From Streptacidiphilus melanogenes (GTDB lineage Bacteria > Actinomycetota > Actinomycetes > Streptomycetales > Streptomycetaceae), in assembly GCF_000787835.1 (NCBI RefSeq), contig NZ_BBPP01000023.1, positions 18,878 to 82,877 on the forward strand: DNA of 64,000 nucleotides. The letters run 5' to 3'. A program made the translations under genes and the position numbers. Position 1 is the stretch's first letter. Each line of letters starts with the position of its first letter. The notes beneath the pieces are model-generated. The model was not told the origin of the DNA and did no database searches. It saw only the letters and a program-made list of their open reading frames with translations. Positions 34,877-45,509 of this stretch are shown here, piece by piece.

Positions 34877-35863
34877 ATGGCGAGAAGGCGCGGCCGGGGC
34901 GCCGGCACGCGGGCGGAGTCCGAACCCACGGTGCCGACCGGGCAGGGCGAGGAGCCGGAGGCGGGCCGATCCGTCGCGCCGCACGGCAGCGTGCCGCAGG
35001 GCGGCCCGGTGGAGGGTCCGGTCGAGGGGGAGACGGCTCCCGGTGCGGCCGTGGCCCCGGAGCGGGCGCGGCTCGAGGTGGACGTCTTCGCCGGGCCGGA
35101 GTCCGCCTTCTTCGCCACCTCCGCTCTGGTCCTCGGGCCTCGGCACGCGCTGCTGGTCGACACCCAGCTGACCCGCAGCGCCGGGCGCGAGCTGGCGGAG
35201 TGGGTGGCCGGCAAGGCCCGCGCGCTCGCCGCGATCGTGATCACGCATCCGCACCCGGACCACTACTTCGGCACCGAGGAGGTGCTGCGGCTCTTTCCCG
35301 GCACCCCCGTCTACGCCGACCCGTCGGTGATCGAGGAGATCACCCGCACGGGGCTGGCCAAGGTCGTGCAGTGGCAGCAGGTCTTCGGGGACGACATCAC
35401 CTCCGGGCCGATCGTCCCCGGGCCACTGCCCACCGACACCATGCTGATCGACGGCTCGCCGGTGCACATGCTCGCGGTCGGCCAGGGCGACTGCACGACG
35501 TCCACCGTGGTGCACGTCCCGGACGCGCGAACGGTCATCAGCGGGGACGTCACCTTCAACGGCACCCACCTGTGGACCGCCGACACCACGCGCGAGCAGC
35601 GCGCGGACTGGCTGGCCAGCCTGGAGACCGTCCGCGGCCTGGACCCGGACCGCGTCGTCGCGGGCCACCGCGCGCCCGGCCGGGACGACGACGCGGCCCG
35701 GGTCCTCGCCTTCACCGGCGACTACCTGCGCGAGTTCGACGCGCACCTGACCGAGCACCCGGACGACGCGGACGCCGTGATCGCCGCCGTCAACGAGACC
35801 TACGGCGAGCTGACCCTCCCCGGCATGCTGCACACGGGCGTCCACGCCAACACCTCCCGCTGA
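34877..35863 (+). CDS. Metallo-beta-lactamase fold hydrolase
   Basis: About 328 residues. A charged, Pro/Gly-rich leader (about 65 residues) precedes the fold. The zinc motif HXHXDH reads THPHPDHYFG, with later ligands in GDCTTSTVVHV, ISGDVTFNGTH and VAGHRAPG. It resembles the group that includes glyoxalase II and quorum-lactone hydrolases (SoxH/QsdA types), but the substrate cannot be told. GGAAGAGG six bases upstream supports the ATG at 34877; an upstream TTG at 34766 is open but unsupported. Confidence 0.82.
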   Translation: MARRRGRGAGTRAESEPTVPTGQGEEPEAGRSVAPHGSVPQGGPVEGPVEGETAPGAAVAPERARLEVDVFAGPESAFFATSALVLGPRHALLVDTQLTRSAGRELAEWVAGKARALAAIVITHPHPDHYFGTEEVLRLFPGTPVYADPSVIEEITRTGLAKVVQWQQVFGDDITSGPIVPGPLPTDTMLIDGSPVHMLAVGQGDCTTSTVVHVPDARTVISGDVTFNGTHLWTADTTREQRADWLASLETVRGLDPDRVVAGHRAPGRDDDAARVLAFTGDYLREFDAHLTEHPDDADAVIAAVNETYGELTLPGMLHTGVHANTSR

Positions 35864-35910
35864 ACCGCATCTCCCTCGCTGAACCAGGCGGACGCGCCCG
35901 CGTGCTGGCG

Positions 35911-35936
35911 TTGACGTCGGGGTCAAGGTCTACGGT
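35911..35936 (+). promoter_or_regulatory. MerR-gene promoter and operator
   Basis: TTGAC (35911-35915) and GTCAA (35922-35926) form an inverted repeat, and TACGGT (35931-35936) stands six bases before the ATG at 35943. The leaderless arrangement with a palindrome across the promoter is typical of an autoregulated MerR gene. Confidence 0.5.
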
Positions 35937-35942
35937 CGAGCC

Positions 35943-36386
35943 ATGCGCATCGGTGAGCTGGCCCGAAAGGCGGGCACGACGACGCGGACGCTCCGCTACT
36001 ACGAGGCGCGCGGGCTGCTGCCCGCCCGCCGCACCGAGAACGGCTACCGCCGTTACGACGAGGAGGACCTGCGGCTGCTGCACCAGATCCGGCTGCTGCA
36101 GGACTTCGGCTTCGAGCTGGAGGAGACCCGTCCTTTCGTCGACTGCCTGCGCGCGGGCCATCCGAGCGGCGACTCCTGCCCGGCTTCGCTGGACGTCTAC
36201 CGGCGCAAGCTCGCCGAGCTGGACGCGGTGATCGGGCGGCTGGAGCAGGTGCGCGGGCAGATGAGCGCCCAGCTGACCCGGGCGGAGCTCGAGGCGTCGG
36301 CGGTGTCGCCGCCCCCGGCCCGGTGCGAACTGACACAGCCCCCGGAGGGGCGCGAGAGGGGAGCGGACGATGACACGGACGAGTGA
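35943..36386 (+). CDS. MerR-family transcriptional regulator
   Basis: 147 residues. The DNA-binding head is classical: MRIGELARKAGTTTRTLRYY followed by EARGLLPARRTENGYRRYDE. A dimerisation helix runs through about residue 110 (RKLAELDAVIGRLEQVRGQM). Two cysteines occur, one in the DCLRAGHPSGDSCP region with another cysteine nearby, and one near the tail (PARCEL), so redox or metal sensing is possible. The last 17 bases overlap the start of the thioredoxin gene, implying a single mRNA. Ligand not determinable. Confidence 0.87.
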   Translation: MRIGELARKAGTTTRTLRYYEARGLLPARRTENGYRRYDEEDLRLLHQIRLLQDFGFELEETRPFVDCLRAGHPSGDSCPASLDVYRRKLAELDAVIGRLEQVRGQMSAQLTRAELEASAVSPPPARCELTQPPEGRERGADDDTDE

Positions 36387-36741
36387 GCACGTTGCGGCGG
36401 TGACGGACGCGGACTTCGACGCACGGGTGCTGGCGAGCGGGCTGCCGGTGCTGGTGGAGTTCACCGCCGACTGGTGCCCGCCGTGCCGGATGATGGCCCC
36501 GGTCCTGGCCGAGCTGGCCGCCGAGCGCGCCGGCGAACTGCACGTGCTGGCGCTGGACGTCGACGCCAACCCGCGGACGCAGAGCCGCTACGGGGTGCTG
36601 TCCATGCCGACGCTCATGCTCTTCCGCGACGGCGAACCGGTGTGGACGGCGGTGGGCGCGCGAGCCAAGCGGCGCCTGGGCCAGGAGGTCACCGAGGCGT
36701 TGGAGCGCGGTGGAGTTCCGGGTGGGGGCGCGTCAGCGTAG
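36370..36741 (+). CDS. Thioredoxin with WCPPC active site
   Basis: 123 residues with a thioredoxin fold: VLVEFTADWCPPCRMMAPVL, the cis-proline block YGVLSMPTLMLF, and a C-terminal helix. The active site is WCPPC rather than the WCGPC of general thioredoxins, which should change its redox potential. The gene overlaps the MerR gene, suggesting that the regulator controls it, perhaps in response to the same oxidant. It is separate from the trxBA pair expected beyond the left window edge. Confidence 0.87.
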   Translation: MTRTSEHVAAVTDADFDARVLASGLPVLVEFTADWCPPCRMMAPVLAELAAERAGELHVLALDVDANPRTQSRYGVLSMPTLMLFRDGEPVWTAVGARAKRRLGQEVTEALERGGVPGGGASA

Positions 36742-36850
36742 CGCGTCGTCTCTCCGTGCGCCCGGTACTTCACGCTATTGGCAGGACGACCCGTCACCTC
36801 GTGTCAGGCTCCCAGGCAGGTACGGACCCGACGGGAGATGAAGCTCCAAG

Positions 36851-38746
36851 GTGTCGATCGGAAGCGCTCTCAATCGAAACAGCCGCTCCCGCACGCGCGG
36901 AGCGGACCGACGGAACGGGAAGGCGGGAGGTTCCGCCGAGGTCGTCGAGGAGCCGGAGGAGCTCGACGCGTCGGCGCCGGCGGCCCCGCAGGAGCCTCCC
37001 GAACCACCTGAACAGCCGAAACCGTCAACGCGACCGGAACCCCCGGCCCCGTTCGAGCCGCCCGCAGCCTTCGGCGGAGCCGCGATGTACGAGCCGCCCG
37101 TGGAGTACGGGCATCCCTTGCCGCCGGCCGAGGCCGTGGCCGGGCAGGAGGTCGCGCTGCGGCCCGCCGGGTTCACCCCGATGATCGCCAACGCGCCCGC
37201 ACTGAACTGGGTGGGCCCGGACGACGCGTGGACGCGTGCCTGGGCGGTGCCGGCGGCGCCGGTCGAGCCCCCGGCGCCGCTGCCGATCCAGTCCGCTCCG
37301 CCGCCGATACCGCAGGGCATCCCGGCTGTGCCGCTGCCTCCCCCGCCGATGCCGCTGCCCGGCTCGGTGGTGGCGGTCGTCCCGCTGTCCTCCCGTCAGA
37401 AAGCCTCCTCCGTGCGGAAACCGCCCGTGCCGACACCGTCGGCCGCGCTGCCGCAGCAGCCTGTCGCGCCGCCGCAGCCCGCGCCGAGTCCGGCGTCGGC
37501 CATGCCCCCCTCGGTCGCGTCCTCCTCGCTCACCGCCCCCTCGGCGATCCCGCCCGCGGCCGCGCCGGCCGCGGACGGCGGGGCGGTCGGGCCGACGCCG
37601 CAGGACATCGTGCTGATCCGGCGCAGTCTTGCCGCGGTCGAGCCGGTCGCGGACCGCGCGACGGCGCACTTCTACGCCGTGCTCTTCCTCACCCGTCCCG
37701 AGCTGCGCGCGCTCTTTCCCGCGGCGATGGACGTCCAGCGCGACAAGCTGTTCCGCGCGCTGCTCGCCGCCGGTCGGGCCGCCGACGATCCGCCGACGCT
37801 GGTCGCGTACCTGGAGAAGCTCGCGCGTGGCCATCGCCGATTCGGCGTGCGGGACGAGCACTACGCGCCGGTGGGCACGGCTCTGTGTGCGGCGCTCGAA
37901 CGCTACTGCGGACGGGAGTGGACCGAGGACACCGCACAGGCCTGGAGCCGGGTCTTCGGCGTGATCGCGCAGGTCATGATGGCCGCGGCGGCGCGTGACG
38001 CGCAGACCTCGCCCGCCTGGTGGCAGGGGGAGGTGCAGTCGGTCGACGCGGTGACCCGCGACATCGCAGTGGTGACACTGCGGACCGACCACCCGTATCC
38101 CTACCGGGCCGGTCAGTACGCGAGCGTCGAGGTGCCGTGGTGGCCGCGGGTGTGGCGCAACTACTCGCTCGCCTCTCCCGCGTCCGTTCCGGCCCGTCCG
38201 GGCGCGGACGGGCTGCTGCGGCTGCACGTGAAGGCCGTGCCGGCGGGTTGGGTCAGCAATGCTCTGGTGCACCGGGCGCAGCCGGGCGACATGGTCCGCC
38301 TCGGTCCACCGCAGGGGCGCATGGTCGTGGACCCGCACGAGCGCGACCCGCTGCTGCTCGTCGGCGGCGGCACGGGGATCGCGCCGCTGCTGGCGATCGT
38401 CGAGGAGCTGGCGCTGTCGGGCGCGCGGCGCACCGTCGAACTCCACTACGGCGCGCGCCGCGCGGAGGAGCTGTACGCGCTCACGGCGCTGCGGGAGCTG
38501 GACCGTCGCCTGCCGTGGCTGTCCGTCCACAGCGCGGTCGCGGAACCGTCCCCGGGCGCGCAGCCGTTGCCCGGCAGCGAGCGCGGCGCCCTCTCCGAGG
38601 TCATCGCCCGAAGCGGCCCCTGGGACGGCTACCGGGCCTGTCTGAGCGGGCCCTCGGCGATGATCCGGCGCACCCGCGCGGTGCTGCTCGATGCGGGTGT
38701 GCCGACGGAGCACGTCCTGTACGACCTGGAGGACGGCCAGATGTAG
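36851..38746 (+). CDS. Flavohaemoglobin-like protein with long proline-rich N-terminus
   Basis: 631 residues. Residues 1-245 are a Pro/Ala-rich, low-complexity segment not found in standard flavohaemoglobins (about 400 residues). A globin domain follows (about 250-380: LIRRSLAAVEPVADRATAHFYAVLF, with the likely haem-ligand histidine in LARGHRRFG). The reductase part has the FAD motif RNYSLASP (RxYS), an NADH-binding GGGTGIAPLLA and the C-terminal CLSGPSAMI. Expected role: nitric oxide dioxygenase or oxygen/NO sensing reductase. The GTG start at 36851 is the one that gives the whole extension; a shorter start inside cannot be excluded. Confidence 0.82.
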   Translation: MSIGSALNRNSRSRTRGADRRNGKAGGSAEVVEEPEELDASAPAAPQEPPEPPEQPKPSTRPEPPAPFEPPAAFGGAAMYEPPVEYGHPLPPAEAVAGQEVALRPAGFTPMIANAPALNWVGPDDAWTRAWAVPAAPVEPPAPLPIQSAPPPIPQGIPAVPLPPPPMPLPGSVVAVVPLSSRQKASSVRKPPVPTPSAALPQQPVAPPQPAPSPASAMPPSVASSSLTAPSAIPPAAAPAADGGAVGPTPQDIVLIRRSLAAVEPVADRATAHFYAVLFLTRPELRALFPAAMDVQRDKLFRALLAAGRAADDPPTLVAYLEKLARGHRRFGVRDEHYAPVGTALCAALERYCGREWTEDTAQAWSRVFGVIAQVMMAAAARDAQTSPAWWQGEVQSVDAVTRDIAVVTLRTDHPYPYRAGQYASVEVPWWPRVWRNYSLASPASVPARPGADGLLRLHVKAVPAGWVSNALVHRAQPGDMVRLGPPQGRMVVDPHERDPLLLVGGGTGIAPLLAIVEELALSGARRTVELHYGARRAEELYALTALRELDRRLPWLSVHSAVAEPSPGAQPLPGSERGALSEVIARSGPWDGYRACLSGPSAMIRRTRAVLLDAGVPTEHVLYDLEDGQM

Positions 38747-38800
38747 GGCCCCCGGATGGAGGGCCCTGAGGTCCCGCGTCCGCCGTACCCGCGGGCCTGC

Positions 38801-39349
38801 CTACGTCACGCCGAGATCGTCGGCGAGCAGTGCTCTGACTCCCTCGATGTTCGCCGCGAGATAGGCCCGCAGCGACGGGGGGACGACGTTCACCGCCGTC
38901 ACCCCCTCGCGCGTGAACGGGAGGCGGACCACCTCGTACTCGCCCACCGGCGCGTCCACCTCGGGGCCGTGCCGGCGGGCGAGGTCCATCGAGCTGAGCC
39001 TGCACACGAAGAAGTGCTGCACCTTCACCCCGTGCGGGTGCAGTTCGGTGCCGTCCTCGTGATGGGTGTGGGAGACCGTGTCGACGAATGCGGGGACGAT
39101 GTCCGTCGCCTTGCCGCCGAGCTCCTCCGAGAGCTCGCGATGGAGCGCGTCGACGACGGTGGCGTCGCTCGGCTCCATGCCGCCGCCGGGGGTGATCCAG
39201 TACGGCGGGCGGCCGGGCTTGGTCCGCTTGATCATGACGAGCTCGGGGCCGTCGGGGCCGTCGTCCAGCAGGATCGCGCGAGCCGTGCGCTTCACCACCG
39301 GACGCGGGGCGTGTCGGGCTGCTGTGCGTGTCGCGGGTTGTGCCACCAC
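38801..39349 (-). CDS. NUDIX hydrolase
   Basis: 182 residues. The Nudix helix reads GMEPSDATVVDALHRELSEE: the REL-x-EE core is intact but the first glutamate of the consensus box is alanine. It should cleave a nucleoside diphosphate linked to another group. The gene is divergent from ssgR (173 bases apart). Substrate unknown. Confidence 0.83.
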   Translation of the reverse strand: MVAQPATRTAARHAPRPVVKRTARAILLDDGPDGPELVMIKRTKPGRPPYWITPGGGMEPSDATVVDALHRELSEELGGKATDIVPAFVDTVSHTHHEDGTELHPHGVKVQHFFVCRLSSMDLARRHGPEVDAPVGEYEVVRLPFTREGVTAVNVVPPSLRAYLAANIEGVRALLADDLGVT

Positions 39350-39522
39350 GTTGGGAGTGTGCCGCGGGGGGCGTGGAGTGAAACCCGATGCGACAACACG
39401 CCGTGGCGCAGTCCCGTCCCGGGCCCGGGTGAGGAGTACACCGGAGAGGCAGACATCCCGTCCTCACAGTGGGCATGATGTGGAGGAGTTGCGTCCATAT
39501 GGCACATGCCCAGGGGGTTGAG

Positions 39523-40281
39523 ATGGCCACGGAGAAGGCCGCGCCGACGCTGATCTCCTCGGTGCAGCGGGCTCTGCGGCTGCTCGAGGCCGTCGGCGAA
39601 CACCGCTCGGGCGCGACCGCCAAGCAGCTCGCCCGCCAGGCGGGACTGCCCCTGGGTACCGCGTACCACCTGCTGCGCACCCTCACCCACGAGGGATATC
39701 TGGAGCGCGTCGACGGCGCGTACGTCTACGGGGAGGCGGTCGGCGAGCTCGGTCGTCACCACGAGGTGCGCGAGGGCCGCGCGGCGATCGGCGCCGCGCT
39801 CGCGCTGCTGCGCGACGAGCTGGGTGCGGCGACGTACTTCGCGACCTACCGGGACGGCGAGCTGGACGTGGTAGAGGTCTGCGAGGGGCCGGGCATGGAG
39901 GCCGTGGAGGAGTGGGCCGACTTCCGGGTCACCGGCCACGCGCACGCCATCGGACAGTGCCTGCTCGGCCAACTCGACCGGGAGGGACGCCTTGACTACC
40001 TCTCGCGTCACCGTCCGCAGTCGCTGACCCGGCGCACGGTGACCGACCAGAACGTGCTGCTGCGCCGCCTGGAAGGCCGCCCGCACGGGCGGCCGGTGCT
40101 GGAGCACCAGGAGTACATGCCGGGCGTCGTCTGCGCGGCGGTCCCGATCATGATCGGCACGGCCGTCTGCACGGTCGCGCTCTCCCTGCCGCTCGCCCAG
40201 GCCCATCGGCTTCCCGCGGCGGCGGACCGACTGGCGGCCCGTGTCGGATCGGTGCTGGAACGGCTCTCTTTCAGCATTTGA
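39523..40281 (+). CDS. ssgR: IclR-type activator SsgR
   Basis: About 252 residues. The N-terminal IclR winged helix reads LISSVQRALRLLEAVGEHRS and AKQLARQAGLPLGTAYHLLRTLTHEGYL; the C-terminal effector domain has HAIGQCLLGQL and a final ARVGSVLERLSF. It stands directly upstream of ssgA, and in S. coelicolor the equivalent gene ssgR activates ssgA during sporulation, so the symbol rests on synteny and family. I chose ATG 39523 (GGGGG seven bases upstream, length close to the S. coelicolor protein); ATG 39499 is also possible. Confidence 0.85.
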   Translation: MATEKAAPTLISSVQRALRLLEAVGEHRSGATAKQLARQAGLPLGTAYHLLRTLTHEGYLERVDGAYVYGEAVGELGRHHEVREGRAAIGAALALLRDELGAATYFATYRDGELDVVEVCEGPGMEAVEEWADFRVTGHAHAIGQCLLGQLDREGRLDYLSRHRPQSLTRRTVTDQNVLLRRLEGRPHGRPVLEHQEYMPGVVCAAVPIMIGTAVCTVALSLPLAQAHRLPAAADRLAARVGSVLERLSFSI

Positions 40282-40376
40282 AATCTTCGCTCTTGGGGCC
40301 GAGAGCGGACAAAAGCGACGATGGTCGCGCGCGCTACGCAGTACCGAACTGACGACGGGGATCGAGAGGTACCGCA

Positions 40377-40799
40377 ATGAAGATGCAGAGCCTGGTCAAG
40401 GGCCATCTTGTGATGAGCCTGCTGGTGTCCGACGAACTCACCTTCGACACCGACGTGAAGCTTGCCTACGACCCCGTCGACCCGCTGGCGATCCGCCTCA
40501 CCTTCCACCTGCCCGGCGACCCGCCGGTCAGCTGGGTCTTCGGCCGGGAACTGCTGCTGGACGGGATCACCCGCCCGAGCGGGGAGGGCGACGTTCGGGT
40601 CTGGCCCGTCGCGGGGCTGGACGAGGACTTCATGGACGTGTGCATCGAGCTGCGCTCGACGGAGGGCGCCGCGGTGCTCCGCTCCCCCGCCGTCCCGTTG
40701 ATCTCCTTCCTCGGCCGGACCGATCGTGCGCTCCCGATGGGACAGGAGCACACGACCGCCGACCTCGATCGCGAGCTGGAAGCCATTCTGGGTCGTTAG
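40377..40799 (+). CDS. ssgA: Sporulation and cell-division protein SsgA
   Basis: 140 residues. Matches SsgA over most of its length from memory: SLLVSDELTFDTDVKLAYDP, DPLAIRLTFHLPGDPPVSW, FGRELLLDGITRPSGEGDVR, and SFLGRTDRALPMGQEHT. SsgA marks sites of septation and peptidoglycan remodelling in aerial hyphae and is the best-known marker of sporulating streptomycetes. AGAGGT precedes the ATG. The 95-base gap after ssgR leaves room for an SsgR-dependent promoter. Confidence 0.92.
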   Translation: MKMQSLVKGHLVMSLLVSDELTFDTDVKLAYDPVDPLAIRLTFHLPGDPPVSWVFGRELLLDGITRPSGEGDVRVWPVAGLDEDFMDVCIELRSTEGAAVLRSPAVPLISFLGRTDRALPMGQEHTTADLDRELEAILGR

Positions 40800-40800
40800 C

Positions 40801-40830
40801 CCGGTCGTGCCCGGTCGTGCCCGGTCGTGC
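40801..40830. repeat. Three tandem copies of CCGGTCGTGC
   Basis: An exact 10-base unit repeated three times directly after the ssgA stop codon, in the convergent gap before the four-helix membrane protein gene. Probably polymorphic by slippage. Confidence 0.9.
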
Positions 40831-40857
40831 GCCGTCGCCCGGCGGGGCGGCCCGTCG

Positions 40858-41235
40858 TCAGTCCTCGTCGCGGACGACCAGGTGCAGCGCCCAGGCCACG
40901 ATGCTGATCAGCAGCGAGCCCAGCAGGGCCGGCAGGAAGCCCTCCACGTGGAAGTCCAGGCTGAGCCTGCCCGAGGCCCAGGAGGTCAGCCACAGCATGA
41001 GCGCGTTGATCACGAAGGTGATCAGGCCCAGGGTGAGGATGAACAGCGGCAGCGAGAAGAGCTTGACGAGCGGCTTGACGAAGAAGTTCACCACGCCGAA
41101 GACCAGGGCGACGAGCACCAGGGTCAGTGCCTTGTGCTGCCAGTCGCTCGCGGTCAGGTCGATGCCTTTGATGAGCCAGGCCGCCACACCGATGGCCGCG
41201 GCATTGATCAGGGTCTTGAGTACGAACTTCATCAT
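40858..41235 (-). CDS. Phage-holin-family four-helix membrane protein
   Basis: 125 residues with four hydrophobic helices (LINAAAIGVAAWLIKGIDL, LTLVLVALVFGVVNFFVKPLVKL, LPLFILTLGLITFVINALMLWL, LPALLGSLLISIVAWALHLVV). The order and the FFVKPL and NALMLWLTS blocks match the mycobacterial 4TM / PF04020 'phage holin family' widespread on chromosomes. It is not a lysis holin. The start is the ATG at 41235, with a second ATG directly after. Confidence 0.82.
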   Translation of the reverse strand: MMKFVLKTLINAAAIGVAAWLIKGIDLTASDWQHKALTLVLVALVFGVVNFFVKPLVKLFSLPLFILTLGLITFVINALMLWLTSWASGRLSLDFHVEGFLPALLGSLLISIVAWALHLVVRDED

Positions 41236-41288
41236 GCCGTGATCGTCGCAGCCGGTGACCGCCAGCGGTAGTACCGAAGGCTGGTTGA

Positions 41289-41615
41289 ATGGCGCACATG
41301 AAGCTCTTCCGGATGGACGACCTCGACGCCGAGCGGTGCGCCAACGAGGGCGCGTACCTGCGCTTTCTGCGGGAACACACGATGTCCGCGGGCCTGTACG
41401 CACTGAACGCGGGGGAACCGGACACCCAGGGTTCACACGCGCAGGACGAGCTCTACGTCGTCGTCAGCGGACGCGGGTCGATCACGGTGGGCGAGGAGAC
41501 GGCCATGGTGGCCCGCGGCTGCGTCGTCTTCGTCCCGGCGGGCGTGCCGCACCGCTTCCACCACATCAGCGAGGACCTGCGGGTTCTCGTGGTCTTCTCG
41601 CCGCCGGAGGGTTGA
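41289..41615 (+). CDS. Cupin-domain protein
   Basis: 108 residues, one beta-barrel. The metal-site motifs are visible: GSHAQDELYVVVSGRGSITVG (cupin motif 1, with a Gln and Glu) and VPAGVPHRFHHI (motif 2). Its function could be a small isomerase, dioxygenase or binding protein; I cannot choose. Divergent from the four-helix membrane protein with a 53-base gap. Confidence 0.85.
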   Translation: MAHMKLFRMDDLDAERCANEGAYLRFLREHTMSAGLYALNAGEPDTQGSHAQDELYVVVSGRGSITVGEETAMVARGCVVFVPAGVPHRFHHISEDLRVLVVFSPPEG

Positions 41616-41784
41616 TCCCGGCGCTGATCCGGGCGCCGGTCCGGGGGGTTGTGAGGGTTTCCCCGACTGTCCTGATCAGGGTCTTATCCGGGTCTTCTCA
41701 GGGGCAGGAACTCTTCGTTGCGGCTTCTGGCGCCCGTACGATCGAAGACGTAAGCCAGGACACCCGAGGGGGAGGACGGACATC

Positions 41785-41985
41785 ATGACTGAACTGTGGA
41801 AGGCGCTCCCTGGCTGGGTGCGCAACATCGTGGTCCCGATTGCGGCGATCATCATCGCCTGGTGGGTGCTGTCGGCGCTGGTCGGCATCTTCTTCGGGCT
41901 GCTGGGCATGATCATCAAGCTGCTCGTCGTGGTCGCGCTGGGCGCGGTGGTCGTGATCCTGGTGAAGAAGGCATCCAAGAGTTGA
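41785..41985 (+). CDS. Small membrane protein of the DUF5326 type
   Basis: 66 residues, with a short amphipathic start (MTELWKALPGWVRNIV) and two hydrophobic helices, ending KKASKS. GGGGGAGGA lies about ten bases before the ATG. This small protein sits in the ssgA-thiC interval of streptomycete genomes (from memory); function unknown. Confidence 0.8.
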   Translation: MTELWKALPGWVRNIVVPIAAIIIAWWVLSALVGIFFGLLGMIIKLLVVVALGAVVVILVKKASKS

Positions 41986-42015
41986 CGTGAGCTGCCGTGA
42001 GTTGACGTGAAGTCA

Positions 42016-42056
42016 GGGACGAAGGGCCGGTTGCCGAGCAACCGGCCCTTCGTCCC
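42016..42056. terminator. Bidirectional terminator
   Basis: GGGACGAAGGGCCGGTTGC (42016-42034) and its exact complement (42038-42056) form a 19-base perfect stem with a CGA loop between two convergent genes. Confidence 0.92.
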
Positions 42057-42067
42057 CCGGCGACGGC

Positions 42068-43363
42068 TCAGTGACGCCGGCGGTGGGACGCCCTGCCCCG
42101 CGCCGGAGCGGGTACGCCCGCGAGTTCCGTCTCGTCGCGCACGTCCCGGGAGGCGACGAACGCCGCGAGGGCCGTCGTCAGCGGAACCGACGCGATCAGG
42201 CCGATGCTGCCGACGAGGGTGCGCACCACCTCCTCGGCGACGATCTCGCTCGTGGCCACCTGCCAGGCTCCCCGGTGCGAGAGCGAGAACAGCAGCATCA
42301 GCGGCAGGGCCGCCCCCGCGTAGGCCATGACCAGGGTGTTGACGGTCGAGGCGATGTGGTCGCGGCCGATCCGGATGGCCGCCCGGTAGAGCGCCCGGGC
42401 GCCGAGGGCGGGGTTGGCCGCGTGGAGCTCCCAGACACTGCTCGCCTGGGTGACGGTCACGTCGTTGAGGACGCCCAGCGAGCCGATGATGACGCCGGCC
42501 AGCAGCAGGCCCGGTAGTTGGATGCCGGGGAAGAGCGAGTGGACGAACGCGGTCTCGTCGGAGGTGTTGCCGGTGAGCCGGGCCAGGCCGATGAAGGCCT
42601 GGCCGAGCGCGCCGATCAGCGCCAGCGAGGCCATGGTGCCGAGCACCGCGACGGAGGTGCGGGCGGAGAAGCCGTGGCAGAGGTAGAGGGCCAGCAGCAT
42701 GATCAGCCCGCCGCCCACGACGGCGACGGCGAGTGGCGGCTCGCCGCCGAGGATGGCCGGCAGGACGAAGAAGGACAGCACCAGGAAGCTGATGCCCAGC
42801 GCGACCAGTGCCGCCAGGCCGCGCAGGCGTCCGACGAGCACCACGGCCAGCGCGAAGACGCCGGCGAGCAGGGCGACGGGGAGGCTGCGGTCGGCGTCCT
42901 CGACGGTGTACTGCAGTGCGGCGGGAGCGGTCGGCGAGTAGTCCACGACGATCTTCTCGCCCGCCGAGTAGACCGCGGTCTGGTCGGGGGTGAGCGTCTG
43001 CGTGACGCTGCGGCCGGCGTCCTTGCCGCTGGTGAGCCGGAAGGTGATGGCGGTGCAGGTGCCCGAGTTCGCGCTGGCCGCGCTGCTCTGGCCGGACCCT
43101 CCGCAGGGCACGGAACGGGTGGCCGTCACGGTTCCGGTCACCGTGATCTGGTCGAAGCCGGTCCCCGTCGGGGCGTGCGCGGGCAGCGGGGCGGGCCACA
43201 GCAGCCACAGCCCCGACAGCACCGCCAGCGCGAACGGCACCAGCACGGCAGCCAGCAGGACGCGCAGGCGTGCGGACGCGGGGCTCGCCGGGCCGTGGTC
43301 GTGCGAGTGACCGTGGGGGTGCTGATGCGGAGGGGAGTGTTCCGCCACGTGGTGCTCTGCCAC
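42068..43363 (-). CDS. YibE/F family membrane protein
   Basis: About 431 residues. A His-rich cytoplasmic leader (HSPPHQHPHGHSHDHGP) that could bind metal precedes a first membrane helix, an extracellular domain of about 110 residues (TATRSVPCGG...), and seven to eight helices of the YibE/F type (FPGIQLPGLLLAGVIIGSLGVLNDVTVTQASSVWEL is diagnostic). The TACCGT box six bases before the GTG at 43363 points to a leaderless message. Function unproven; transport is likely. Confidence 0.85.
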   Translation of the reverse strand: MAEHHVAEHSPPHQHPHGHSHDHGPASPASARLRVLLAAVLVPFALAVLSGLWLLWPAPLPAHAPTGTGFDQITVTGTVTATRSVPCGGSGQSSAASANSGTCTAITFRLTSGKDAGRSVTQTLTPDQTAVYSAGEKIVVDYSPTAPAALQYTVEDADRSLPVALLAGVFALAVVLVGRLRGLAALVALGISFLVLSFFVLPAILGGEPPLAVAVVGGGLIMLLALYLCHGFSARTSVAVLGTMASLALIGALGQAFIGLARLTGNTSDETAFVHSLFPGIQLPGLLLAGVIIGSLGVLNDVTVTQASSVWELHAANPALGARALYRAAIRIGRDHIASTVNTLVMAYAGAALPLMLLFSLSHRGAWQVATSEIVAEEVVRTLVGSIGLIASVPLTTALAAFVASRDVRDETELAGVPAPARGRASHRRRH

Positions 43364-43455
43364 GCGCGAACGGTACCGCCTGTCCACTGCGCAACACAGC
43401 CCTGGCCAAGCTCCGCCACTCCTCGCTACCGTGTTCACCATCTCATCTGTAGACG

Positions 43456-45420
<1,965 letters not shown>

Positions 45421-45431
45421 TTGCTCCTGGG

Positions 45432-45470
45432 GGAGACCGGTCTAGCCGTCCGTCGCTGTGGCCGGTCTCC
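45432..45470 (+). terminator. Terminator after thiC
   Basis: GGAGACCGG (45432-45440) pairs with CCGGTCTCC (45462-45470), beginning 11 bases after the thiC stop. Confidence 0.7.
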
Positions 45471-45509
45471 GCCTTCCCCTGGGCACCTCGGCCGCCCCCG
45501 TTCGCCGGC

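Noticed and set aside
32117..35926. 1269-residue minus-strand frame over the exporter, hydrolase and metallo-beta-lactamase genes
   Set aside because: It is antisense to three convincing genes with catalytic motifs.
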